Assembly: GCA_021014325.1 (NCBI GenBank)
Contig: CM037459.1
Location: 18,626,501-18,690,500 of the forward strand
Source: Plazaster borealis
Taxonomy: Eukaryota; Echinodermata; Asteroidea; Forcipulatida; Labidiasteridae
Direction of reading: 5' to 3'
Length of the DNA: 64,000 nt
Shown here: positions 60,101-63,713 of the stretch, piece after piece
Numbering within the stretch: position 1 is the stretch's first letter
Layout: each line of letters begins with the position of its first letter
Made by a program: the position numbers and the translations under genes
Notes under the pieces: generated by a model
What the model was told of the DNA's origin: nothing
What the model saw: the letters and a program-made list of their open reading frames with translations, nothing else
Databases searched by the model: none

Positions 60101-62931
60101 ACACACAGAAAAAAGTCCTGTAGATTCCAGGTGTAGTAACAAATCCAGTTGTATAAGAACAAGAACACAAAATGAGCAATATACTAAGAAATTAACAAAC
60201 AAATACAGAGCTGATTTGAGTGGCTGCTGTCAGGCGCTCAGTCAAATAGCTATGATCAATATCGGCAGTACTTTTCATTTTTTATTAATTTTGGGGGAAA
60301 TTTTGTGGTGGGCGGCAGTCTATTTTTCAGCCAAAGTGCCGGGCGGGCCCGCCAACCGTGGCTACAACGCTGTCTTGCACTATAACTGTCAACCAAATGA
60401 TAAAACGATGAATAAAAAAACTAAACGGGCGTAGCCCATACCGAGATAGTCTTGTTGTCTAGATTGTTTAACTTAATTAATTGTATCTAGAGCTTGAGTC
60501 ACAACCAGTTATCGAGGTACCATGACTTTTTCTTTGAATTGAATCAAATAAACTGATGCAATATATCAATTGATGCCCTAATTACCTTCCTTTTTTTTAT
60601 TAGAAGAAAATGTAACTTTGTATCTAGGGGTTGTTTACAGCGCGCGCAATGACGTAAAAAACCGCCCAACGATAACAGATCATAACGAATACAGGAACAC
60701 TAGCCCTGGTAGGACGTCAGTCAGTGCCACTGCACTGACGTCCTGGGTATAAAGATCCTTTACAATGCGAACAAAATTTTGAGTAACATTTTAAAATATT
60801 TTTACCTAATTTGAGAAGCTGAAACTCCATTCACTTATTCTTGGTGCCTTTAATTACACTTTTGCTGAGTTCAAAACCTATCAAATACATCCATGAATGA
60901 CATTATTTCCGAAAATAAGTCCAAGTTGTGCACTGGTGCTGCGACTCCGTCGTGTTGCCGCCCCGAAGAAAAAGCGTTCAGTGTTACGGGTTAGACAGCG
61001 CCCTCTTTTGTGGACTTGGTTCCATGTCAGTTGAGGTTGTCACAACGAATGCGTCAATTTCCATTTTATTTTCACAATAATGTCATCCAAGGATAAAATT
61101 GGCAATTCTGAATAGAGCAGGCGTACGGTTCAGGACACAAGGAACATGTGAGTCACGTTTCAGCTGGACCCTGGACCCCGTCGCGTTGTATGCAACGGAG
61201 GAGTCCAACCTGGGCTAACAGGAACACCTACGATACAGTTACATGTACTCCTAGAACTATGAGGTTCGTTTCGCTATCGTCTCCCCGAACCTCATAGGTG
61301 ATCATGCACAAAACACAAACGATTCGTTTTGCCATTTCGATTTGCATCCAAATCTCTTTTTTTTTAAATCAAATCTTGGTAAAATTAGGCTCTATGTGTT
61401 CTTTGAACTCTCATTGAGCTTGAGAATGGTCCAGAAAATCCACTCCGCAAACTCAAAATTGTTAAAAAATTATAAATTCTAACCGTAAAATTCAGATCCC
61501 ATCCACACCGTTTGACTGTTAGAGCGGCGATCCGTGATTTGTGTACAAAACATGCCCACGCGTCAGGGAACAACACAGCTCGCACAGGGTACCAGTCTGC
61601 GTTGTTTCCTGACGTCGCGTGGGCATGTTTTGTACACAAATCACGGATCGCCGCTCTAACAGTCAAACGGTGTGGATGGGATCTGAATTTTACGGTTAGA
61701 ATTTATAATTTTTTAACAATTTTGAGTTTGCGGAGTGGATTTTCTGGACCATTCTCAAGCTCAATGAGAGTTCAAAGAACACATAGAGCCTAATTTTGGC
61801 AAGATTTGATTTTTTTAAAAAGAGATTTGAATGCAAATCGAAATGGCAAAACGAATCGTTTGTGTTTTGTGCATGATCACCTATGAGGTTCGTGGAGACG
61901 ATAGCGAAACGAACCTCATAGTTCTAGGAGTACGATACAGTTAGCATTACTTCGAATTAATTACACTATAGAAAAATCAAGGCTTAATTAAGGCCGTGTC
62001 TGAAACGGCGACTTCGGCTAGGGCTACAGCTACTCTACGGCTATAGATCGCGGGTGTCTGCCTATTCTTCAACACTGGCAGACGTGCTGATCCGATCTAG
62101 CTGTAGCTCAGTAGCCGAAGTCGCCGTTTCGGACACGGCCTAATCTTCTTAGAGTTAGAACTCTTCTTCACCGTTGTAGTCATAACCAACATGACCAAGG
62201 GGGTGACTGTGCCGGGGGCGACTTTGTTAGGGGGCGACTTTGTCGGGGGCGACTCTGGTGGAGGGCGACTTTGTAAATTGTAGGGGGCGACATTGTGAGG
62301 GGGCGACTTTGTACCTGGAGGGGGCGACTTTGTACCTGGAGGGGGCGAGGTTGCTGGGGGGCGAGGTTGCTGGGGGGCGACTTTGCAGGGGGCGACTTTG
62401 CTGGGGGGCGAGATGGTTTCCAAACTAACATGACTAAGTAATAATGTATACAGTAATGACACTCGTTTTAGGCCCAACGACATATCAAAAATGGCGGTTG
62501 AAATTATGTACCTCCCTCCTCACCCTTTTTTACAAACAATTCTGCTCTGGGCCGTGTGAGGAGATTGAGAAAAACAGACCAATTATTTAAACAAAATTAT
62601 GAATGAGCTTAGGCCTAGGGCCTAGGCCTAGGCTAATTATAATAATATTTTTATGGGGTATAAAAAAGTTAAATTTACCGTCCCTGACGATCAGGCGATC
62701 ACTGCAAAACTGCAAAACAATATAATTATTATCAACAAGTCAATTGTCATGACTAGTTTGCCTTGTAAATTTATAAAAACATGACGTCAAAAAATTAATG
62801 AACACAGTCCAGTGTGACAGACTGGGAAAAGTGAACAAATTTACAAAAGCAATTGTTAACTTACCAGGGGACGCTGCTAAAGATCTTTTCTTTGATCCTA
62901 CCACGTCACTTGGAACATAATCACCGATCAT
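37474..62931 (-). CDS. CHAF1A: CHAF1A: chromatin assembly factor 1 large subunit (p150), complete gene, 13 coding exons
   Basis: Gene-level entry; exons are listed separately. I chained 13 exons by GT/AG sites. Phases agree throughout and the coding total is 4011 nt (1336 residues plus stop). CAF-1 p150 binds PCNA and deposits newly made H3-H4 on replicating DNA in the nucleus. Domains in order: a basic N-terminus with QARLPFK (residues about 42-48); a SUMO-interacting-like VLIDLTLE; a very charged KER region (about 311-445); a non-canonical PIP box KNFFKSFF followed by WYAPFQVKERMVLAP; the acidic ED region with DYEIDSDDEWEEPGESLSHSE-type blocks and DDGFFVPHGYLSE; and a C-terminal winged-helix-like segment with CWYVHNDLLQ. 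Human p150 is about 956 residues; the extra length lies mostly in the Ser/Pro/Gln-rich C-terminal exon. The gene is divergent from an endophilin gene. Identity is very secure; only the start and terminal UTRs are inferred. Confidence 0.96.
39385..39485 (-). mobile_element. tRNA-like SINE fragment
   Basis: On the minus strand: TTGGCTCAGTGGTTTCTTCC (box A region) and CCTGGTTCCAATCCCACC (box B). It lies in CHAF1A intron 12. Confidence 0.55.
40004..40122 (+). repeat. Family E repeat
   Basis: GATTACACGGAGGCCATGGC through TTGCCCTCTCATC, in CHAF1A intron 12. Confidence 0.65.
40424..40751 (-). CDS. CHAF1A: CHAF1A coding exon 12
   Basis: 328 nt. It starts EEVENWKARRAAKAKSWEVE and continues QGVLKPVIVGCLWE, equivalent to the LQPVKIGCVW segment in human p150. 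A Thr/Lys-rich linker and VPAE follow, and the donor leaves one base for exon 13. An apparent read-through beyond 40424 is intronic because a consensus GGTAAG donor is present. Confidence 0.92.
40799..40905 (-). repeat. Family E repeat
   Basis: TCTGAGAGGGCAAGGCCATT and AATCTTAAAGTCTATGGGAA in inverse orientation to 40004-40122. It lies in CHAF1A intron 11, and a family H fragment follows to 41090. Confidence 0.65.
41238..41342 (-). CDS. CHAF1A: CHAF1A coding exon 11 (ED region)
   Basis: 105 nt, 35 residues: an acidic lead, then DSDDGFFVPHGYLSESEG, matching the vertebrate DDGFFVPHGYLSEDEG. It is symmetric in phase and ends at a GTCAGT donor. Confidence 0.95.
41525..41665 (+). mobile_element. 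Penelope-like element terminal fragment with hammerhead-like core
   Basis: CTGATGA (41543-41549), a short GTAG...CTAC stem, then GAAA (41565-41568), and later AGACTAACACGGCT. This order matches the hammerhead ribozyme motif known in Penelope-like retroelements. The bases after the GAAA-side stem (GCAGTTTTT) depart from the canonical cleavage site. It lies in CHAF1A intron 10. Confidence 0.5.
41750..41821 (-). CDS. CHAF1A: CHAF1A coding exon 10 (ED region)
   Basis: 72 nt coding 24 residues, including DVLDYEIDSDDEWEEPGESL and SHSE, the hallmark acidic motif of p150. Acceptor is TCGTAG, donor GTAAGC, with phase 0 at both ends. Confidence 0.95.
42217..42391 (-). CDS. CHAF1A: CHAF1A coding exon 9 (histone-binding ED region, first part)
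   Basis: 175 nt. KCKFLQFHENYRPAYYGTWR is nearly the same as the vertebrate p150 block LLQFCENHRPAYWGTW, which leads into the acidic domain that binds H3-H4. It ends at LKKDE in phase 0 with a GTATGT donor. Confidence 0.95.
42920..43065 (-). CDS. CHAF1A: CHAF1A coding exon 8
   Basis: 146 nt between a TTTCAG acceptor and a GTAAGT donor. It reads NCTTLYFEELRSKTRTAGKM, then a Lys/Thr/Ser linker with GQTPSAKTKE, and ends two bases into a codon. It links the PIP-box region to the conserved FHENYRPAY block. It is conserved mainly in position. Confidence 0.87.
43205..43460 (+). mobile_element. tRNA-like SINE (family G), diverged
   Basis: GGGTTCCAATCCCACCCAAG (box B) then CAGCAGGACTCAGAAAACAT; a second related piece at about 43415-43460 has ATCACACATTGGTGTAAGGG. 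It lies in CHAF1A intron 7. Confidence 0.5.
43858..44055 (-). CDS. CHAF1A: CHAF1A coding exon 7 (PIP box and conserved region)
   Basis: 198 nt, 66 residues. KNFFKSFF lines up with the human second PCNA-interacting motif (K at the usual Gln position, then a hydrophobic residue and two aromatics). It is followed by SSSWYAPFQVKERMVLAPLC, matching the KFAPFEIKEHMVLAP block of vertebrate p150. Acceptor is GACAG, donor GTTAGT. This exon is one of the strongest pieces of family evidence. Confidence 0.95.
44335..44555. repeat. Family B remnant
   Basis: GAATCCCTTCTTAAAATTGT, TGCTTCTCACCAAGTAAGTA and TTTATGGTCATAAATTTTTG match family B interiors. It lies in CHAF1A intron 6. Confidence 0.45.
44625..44706 (-). 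CDS. CHAF1A: CHAF1A coding exon 6 (end of KER region)
   Basis: 82 nt completing the split codon from exon 5 and reading DAKMEEKRKKIEEKQQQEDE then KLQQEEEK. It ends in phase 0 at a GTAACA donor. It continues the charged helix. A 69-bp tandem repeat array lies just upstream in intron 5. Confidence 0.9.
44881..45300. repeat. 69-bp tandem repeat with dimeric alternation
   Basis: About five units with period 69 (for example GAGCATC at 44949 and 45018). Successive units alternate GGTCCGAG and GGTCTGAG, so the effective period is 138 bp. Since 69 is divisible by 3, two long chance ORFs arise on the minus strand. It lies in CHAF1A intron 5. Confidence 0.9.
45363..45942. mobile_element. Harbinger-like MITE abutting the CHAF1A exon 5 splice donor
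   Basis: 580 bp. Ends GGCCTAAAAGAAAAAATGTT and, inverted, GGCCTAAACAAAAATTGTTA; the pairing extends to GTTGGCGTAAC. Flanks are TAA on both sides (45360-45362 and 45943-45945). A 3-bp TAA target with GGCC ends fits PIF/Harbinger. The right-hand TAA overlaps the exon 5 GTAAGT donor. Confidence 0.8.
45951..46192 (-). CDS. CHAF1A: CHAF1A coding exon 5 (KER domain core)
   Basis: 242 nt coding about 80 residues made almost only of K, E, R, Q and D (for example KRKLEEEEAERKRQKTEFKI), a single long charged alpha-helix. This is the signature KER domain of CAF-1 p150. The donor GTAAGT occupies 45950-45945. A Harbinger-like transposon ends at 45942, so its 3-bp target duplication overlaps the last base of that donor. 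Confidence 0.94.
46262..46796 (+). mobile_element. Family J DNA transposon, copy 1 (10-bp target duplication)
   Basis: Ends TAGCCCAGGTTGGACTCC and, at the other end, GGACGTCCTACCAGGGCTA-type sequence. Flanked by CATATGATGC at 46252-46261 and 46797-46806. Each terminus has its own hairpin. It lies in CHAF1A intron 4 and is inverted relative to copy 2. Confidence 0.88.
47253..47315 (-). CDS. CHAF1A: CHAF1A coding exon 4 (start of KER region)
   Basis: 63 nt coding TPLSAKALKKEEERRKFREE plus K, phase 0 at both ends, with a GGCAG acceptor and a GTAGGA donor. It opens the charged KER helix that contacts DNA in p150. Being symmetric (phase 0/0), it could be skipped without a frameshift. Confidence 0.88.
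47385..47760 (-). mobile_element. Family A element, copy A6 (variant palindrome)
   Basis: Full minus-oriented copy with TTAA at both ends. The centre is CTTCTAGCTAGAAG, like A3. It lies in CHAF1A intron 3. Confidence 0.85.
48763..49565 (-). CDS. CHAF1A: CHAF1A coding exon 3 (N-terminal regulatory region)
   Basis: 803 nt, from a CCCAG acceptor to a GTGAGA donor. It starts ARLPFKVLSS, then carries basic and Ser/Thr/Pro-rich sequence, a KLLDSFLQITQQ segment, and an acidic DDVIEIEDDE stretch. VLIDLTLE follows; it resembles the SUMO-interacting motif of vertebrate p150 (IIDLT). The exon ends in a long Glu/Asp- and Ser/Thr-rich region. It is low-complexity and probably disordered. No HP1-binding PxVxL motif was recognised with confidence. 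Confidence 0.92.
50366..50722. mobile_element. Diverged relative of families A/B
   Basis: Ends TTAAAGGTATTATACAGGAT and ATCCTGCACAATACCTTTAA form inverted termini. The interior has GCCCAAATTTTTACAGGTTT and TCATGCATATGGTTGATCAC, matching the A layout. It lies in CHAF1A intron 2. Confidence 0.65.
51096..51535. repeat. Two-unit tandem duplication
   Basis: Units of about 205 and 235 bp share AAAAGATGTAACCACCA, GAAGTTATATGCTT, TTTGCATCTTGCAAT and TATTTAGAATTACATTCAAC. The second has an internal AATCAGGAAGATTTTGTAC duplication. It lies in CHAF1A intron 2. Confidence 0.75.
51944..52143. mobile_element. Penelope-like terminal fragments in inverted pair
   Basis: A minus-oriented copy (51944-52023) of the sequence at 41525-41620 is joined directly to a plus-oriented copy (52021-52143, ending ATCAGACTAACATGG). 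The inverted arm keeps CTGATGAAGTAG but has CAAAAG in place of CGAAAG. The forward arm lost CTGATGA but keeps CTACGAAAGCTCATGCAG. Confidence 0.5.
52507..52664. mobile_element. Fold-back MITE
   Basis: Inverted arms CATAGACTTTTTCGCAAATA...TTCGCGAAGTAGTCTATG-type, with inner perfect blocks CCGTGGAATGAGG / CCTCATTCCACGG and CTGGTCTAGTTAGCGA / TCGCTAACTAGACCAG. It is an almost complete palindrome of 158 bp in CHAF1A intron 2. Confidence 0.85.
52850..53325 (+). mobile_element. CR1-like LINE 3' fragment
   Basis: A broken frame reads FKVLLVFKVRNGLASTYIQN, YNLRSSS-type sequence and, after a frameshift, TVTAPALWNNLPSHIRQASS then KAKLKP, the classic CR1/L2 C-terminus. It ends GGTGCTTTATAAATA(TTA)n. It lies 20 bp from CHAF1A exon 2. 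Confidence 0.75.
53345..53404 (-). CDS. CHAF1A: CHAF1A coding exon 2
   Basis: 60 nt between a TTTCAG acceptor and a GTTTGT donor. It reads DSKVKSKLSIMSPPSKKLKQ and hands one base (G) to exon 3. The junction KKLKQ/ARLPFK matches the conserved N-terminal motif of p150 (basic stretch followed by QARLPFK), which confirms both splice sites. It lies between a LINE fragment (52850-53325) and intron 1. Confidence 0.87.
53465..53540 (-). mobile_element. tRNA-like SINE fragment (family F)
   Basis: On the minus strand, GGGCTAAATGGCTCTGTAGA (box A region) and GGTCGCAGGTTCAAGTCCCG (box B). It lies in CHAF1A intron 1, 60 bp from exon 2. Confidence 0.6.
54250..54485. repeat. GTCGCCCCC minisatellite element, copy 1
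   Basis: About 12 units of 14-20 bp around GTCGCCCCCCGACAAA, headed by GGCCTAAAACTAAGG. An inverted copy with the same unit order lies at 62190-62475. It lies in CHAF1A intron 1. Confidence 0.8.
54905..55253. repeat. Tandem duplication interrupted by a hAT element
   Basis: Two diverged units (54905-55100 and 55105-55253) share TTAATGTCCATYAATAAATAAACG, CATAAGTTATGTATGTACTT and ACAGGAGACWTAATAAATAA. The second unit stops at TCTTGCAC and resumes at 60373 (TATAACTGTCAACCAAATG). Confidence 0.8.
55741..55884 (-). pseudogene. hAT transposase N-terminal remnant
   Basis: MATQRKLDDFF and then, after a one-base slip in a nine-T run, GKRKRLEDDSSISGGTASVS. This resembles the short LDxFFxKRxR lead found at the start of many hAT transposases with a TTF-type finger. 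Only the first exon-like part remains; stop codons follow. Confidence 0.5.
56549..56911 (-). pseudogene. LINE RT C-terminal tail
   Basis: RKSCSITPILKQLHWLPISQ, KLMLIVHKALNGKAPHYISE and APRIWNSLPLNLRSC, the standard CR1/L2 C-terminus (LHWLPIxxRI...WNSLP). It is shifted by a frame from the RT domain near 56910. Confidence 0.85.
56908..58168 (-). pseudogene. LINE reverse transcriptase domain, frameshifted
   Basis: RPLIKKPNLDK / NYRPVANLKYLGKVIERVV, FQSAYKPFHGTEAALVRVSN, LLDLSAAFDTVDHNILLSRL (motif A), PPGSVLGPQWFTLYTLP (motif B) and YHVYADDTQLYITF (YADD, motif C). These are spread over three frames because of small indels near 57950 and 57890. Catalytic residues are intact but the ORF is not. 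Confidence 0.88.
58131..59426 (-). pseudogene. LINE endonuclease domain
   Basis: 431 codons: LNTQSICNKYDDFADFVLQ (Asn), VAVSETWLRPDD (catalytic Glu), VIVYRPERDS, ITGDFNIHVDD (Asp/Asn) and GFSDHYAVMC (Asp-His) show an exonuclease-endonuclease-phosphatase fold. A linker with a Lys/Arg-rich helix follows toward the RT. The frame breaks near 58150. Confidence 0.88.
59432..59943 (-). pseudogene. LINE N-terminal segment with 2A-like motif
   Basis: From a Met (MEVSILFILSLLARPLYC, signal-like) through GDIAVNPGP to a Ser/Asn-rich linker. Echinoderm CR1-like elements start with a signal-type segment plus a 2A peptide (DxExNPGP) that causes ribosomal skipping. Here the Glu is Ala. The true frame continues into the endonuclease frame through a shift near 59490. 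Confidence 0.65.
60373..60430. repeat. Resumption of the tandem unit interrupted by the hAT element
   Basis: TATAACTGTCAACCAAATGA and TAAAACGATGAATAAAAAAA repeat 55055-55099. This confirms the insertion point of the 5.1-kb element. Confidence 0.8.
60701..61217 (-). mobile_element. Family J DNA transposon, copy 2 (10-bp target duplication)
   Basis: TAGCCCTGGTAGGACGTCAG at one end, GGAGTCCAACCTGGGCTA at the other, flanked by ACAGGAACAC at 60691-60700 and 61218-61227 (exact). It shares CAATAATGTCATCCAAGGAT and GGACACAAGGAACATGTGAG (inverted) with copy 1. It lies in CHAF1A intron 1. Confidence 0.9.
61246..61931. mobile_element. Fold-back element with arms of about 330 bp
   Basis: Left arm 61246-61574 and right arm 61601-61931 are nearly perfect inverted copies separated by 26 bp. 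ACGATACAGTTA flanks both sides (61230-61241 and 61932-61943). Each outer end is itself a hairpin (CTATGAGGTTCG...CGAACCTCATAG). It lies in CHAF1A intron 1 and has no coding capacity; the identical 93-codon frames on both strands are a mirror effect. Confidence 0.93.
61992..62140. mobile_element. Harbinger-like MITE
   Basis: 149 bp. Ends GGCCGTGTCTGAAACGGCGA and inverted GGCCGTGTCCGAAACGGCGA; TAA on both sides (61989-61991 and 62141-62143). Arms pair over about 30 bp. It lies in CHAF1A intron 1. Confidence 0.85.
62190..62475. repeat. GTCGCCCCC minisatellite element, copy 2 (inverted)
   Basis: GGGGGCGACTTTGT-type units whose order, read in reverse complement, matches 54250-54485 (AGGTACAAAGT, then CACAATGTCG, then CTACAA). 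It ends ACGAGTGTCATTACTG...GTTTTAGGCC, matching the head of copy 1. Confidence 0.8.
62610..62630. repeat. TAGGCCTA cluster
   Basis: Two TAGGCCTA octamers plus a GGCCTAGGCC overlap within 21 bp, just inside CHAF1A intron 1. Confidence 0.7.
62865..62931 (-). CDS. CHAF1A: CHAF1A coding exon 1
   Basis: Encodes MIGDYVPSDVVGSKKRSLAA followed by SP, then one base of the next codon, ending at a GTAAGT donor. The ATG at 62931 is the first in frame, sits about 100 bp from an E2F-type site, and opens a frame that runs through all following exons. A 5' UTR upstream is likely but its start is not visible. Confidence 0.85.
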
Positions 62932-63034
62932 TGTCTTGTATATGATGGAAAGTTTTCAAAAGATGGGAGAAAACAGGCACGAAATGGGACGACAACACAC
63001 CGGACAATCCCCAAACCCAAACCCCAGGTTAAAC

Positions 63035-63045
63035 TTGGCGGGAAA
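63035..63045 (-). promoter_or_regulatory. E2F binding site
   Basis: TTGGCGGGAAA is a match to the E2F consensus TTSGCGGGAA. It lies 104 bp upstream of the CHAF1A ATG, a typical distance. It probably drives G1/S expression; this is inferred from the motif alone. Confidence 0.6.
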
Positions 63046-63331
63046 TCTACGCTGGTAAATTGGCCATCAAGTCTACCGCCGTAACAACTAAACTAGAATA
63101 TGATTGGCCTGTCATCGATAAAACTATGTTGGGAAACCAATCGAATGTGATCAGACACAAAGGTAACATTTCCTGATGTTGAAAGACAGCTTATTTGATT
63201 GGGCATCTCACCCAAAGTGTGCTTGTTTGACCAATGAAAAGGGCTTTTGTTAGGTGTATCGTTGTCGGCAAATTCTCGTTCAGCACGTGAAAAAGTGAGT
63301 ATTTCTGAGATAGTTGCCGCGAACTACGTTC

Positions 63332-63478
63332 TAGTCTTGGTGCAAGACGTTTCTCGTTTACCTTTCACGCACAGCGCGGTCACCAATCAATAGCGCCCTA
63401 CACAAATAGCGCCCTCCACGAACACCACCTGACTTAGCCCACGAACCGCCTCCCCGCGAGATTCTTGCACCAAGACTA
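63332..63478. mobile_element. MITE with perfect 16-bp ends and 9-bp target duplication
   Basis: The ends are TAGTCTTGGTGCAAGA (63332-63347) and its exact reverse complement (63463-63478). Both are flanked by ACTACGTTC (63323-63331 and 63479-63487). A 9-bp duplication fits Mutator-like elements. It sits in the shared promoter, close to the endophilin start, and contains one CCAAT box plus a duplicated AATAGCGCCCT motif. Confidence 0.85.
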
Positions 63479-63668
63479 ACTACGTTCGTGTGAAACGCCT
63501 ACAAAATTTCCGTGCAGTTTAGAGAGAGAAAGTTAGCGTGGGAACTCCATACCGTAGCCATCTAACTCAACCACTGTTTTAGAAATTAGACTTTTTATTT
63601 TTAAGTGACAGTTTTTTTGAAAAATACAGATTTTTATTTTGAAAGCAGTACTTCAAATAGAGATAACC

Positions 63669-63713
63669 ATGTCTTTCGCAGGACTTAAAAAGCAGTTCAA
63701 TAAGGCCAATCAG
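63669..63713 (+). CDS. SH3GL: Endophilin-A (SH3GL family), coding exon 1, partial gene
   Basis: ATG in a good context (ACCATG) opens MSFAGLKKQFNKANQ, then a GTAGGT donor. Endophilin-A proteins begin MSVAGLKKQFHKATQ and have their first intron at this same point. This is the H0 amphipathic helix that inserts into membranes ahead of the N-BAR domain. The BAR and SH3 exons must lie beyond the right edge of the window. The gene is divergent from CHAF1A, and its 5' UTR must start between 63479 and 63668. I cannot say which vertebrate paralogue (SH3GL1, 2 or 3) is closest. Confidence 0.88.

Larger units (their letters stand above)
55254..60372 (-). mobile_element. hAT-type DNA transposon, interrupted by a LINE
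   Basis: Ends CAGTGTTGTAGCTAGGAC and (inverted) CAGCGTTGTAGCCACGG, flanked by TCTTGCAC at both sides (8-bp duplication). CAGYG ends with an 8-bp target are typical of hAT. The tandem unit it entered is rebuilt exactly when the element is removed. Inside, a CR1-like LINE spans 56424 to about 60082. A transposase start remnant lies at 55741-55884 (-). The rest of the transposase is missing. Confidence 0.82.
62932..63668. promoter_or_regulatory. Bidirectional promoter between CHAF1A (-) and endophilin (+)
   Basis: 737 bp separate the two start codons. Inside are an E2F-type site (63035-63045, TTGGCGGGAAA) and five CCAAT boxes: 63103-63107 (-), 63137-63141 (+), 63198-63202 (-), 63231-63235 (+) and 63383-63387 (+). 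A MITE occupies 63332-63478. No TATA box is evident. E2F plus clustered NF-Y sites is the usual layout of S-phase gene promoters and suits CHAF1A. The transcription start sites are not visible. Confidence 0.65.

Noticed and set aside
61385..61793. Two nearly identical 93-codon ORFs on opposite strands
   Set aside because: Mirror images from the inverted-repeat arms, not genes.
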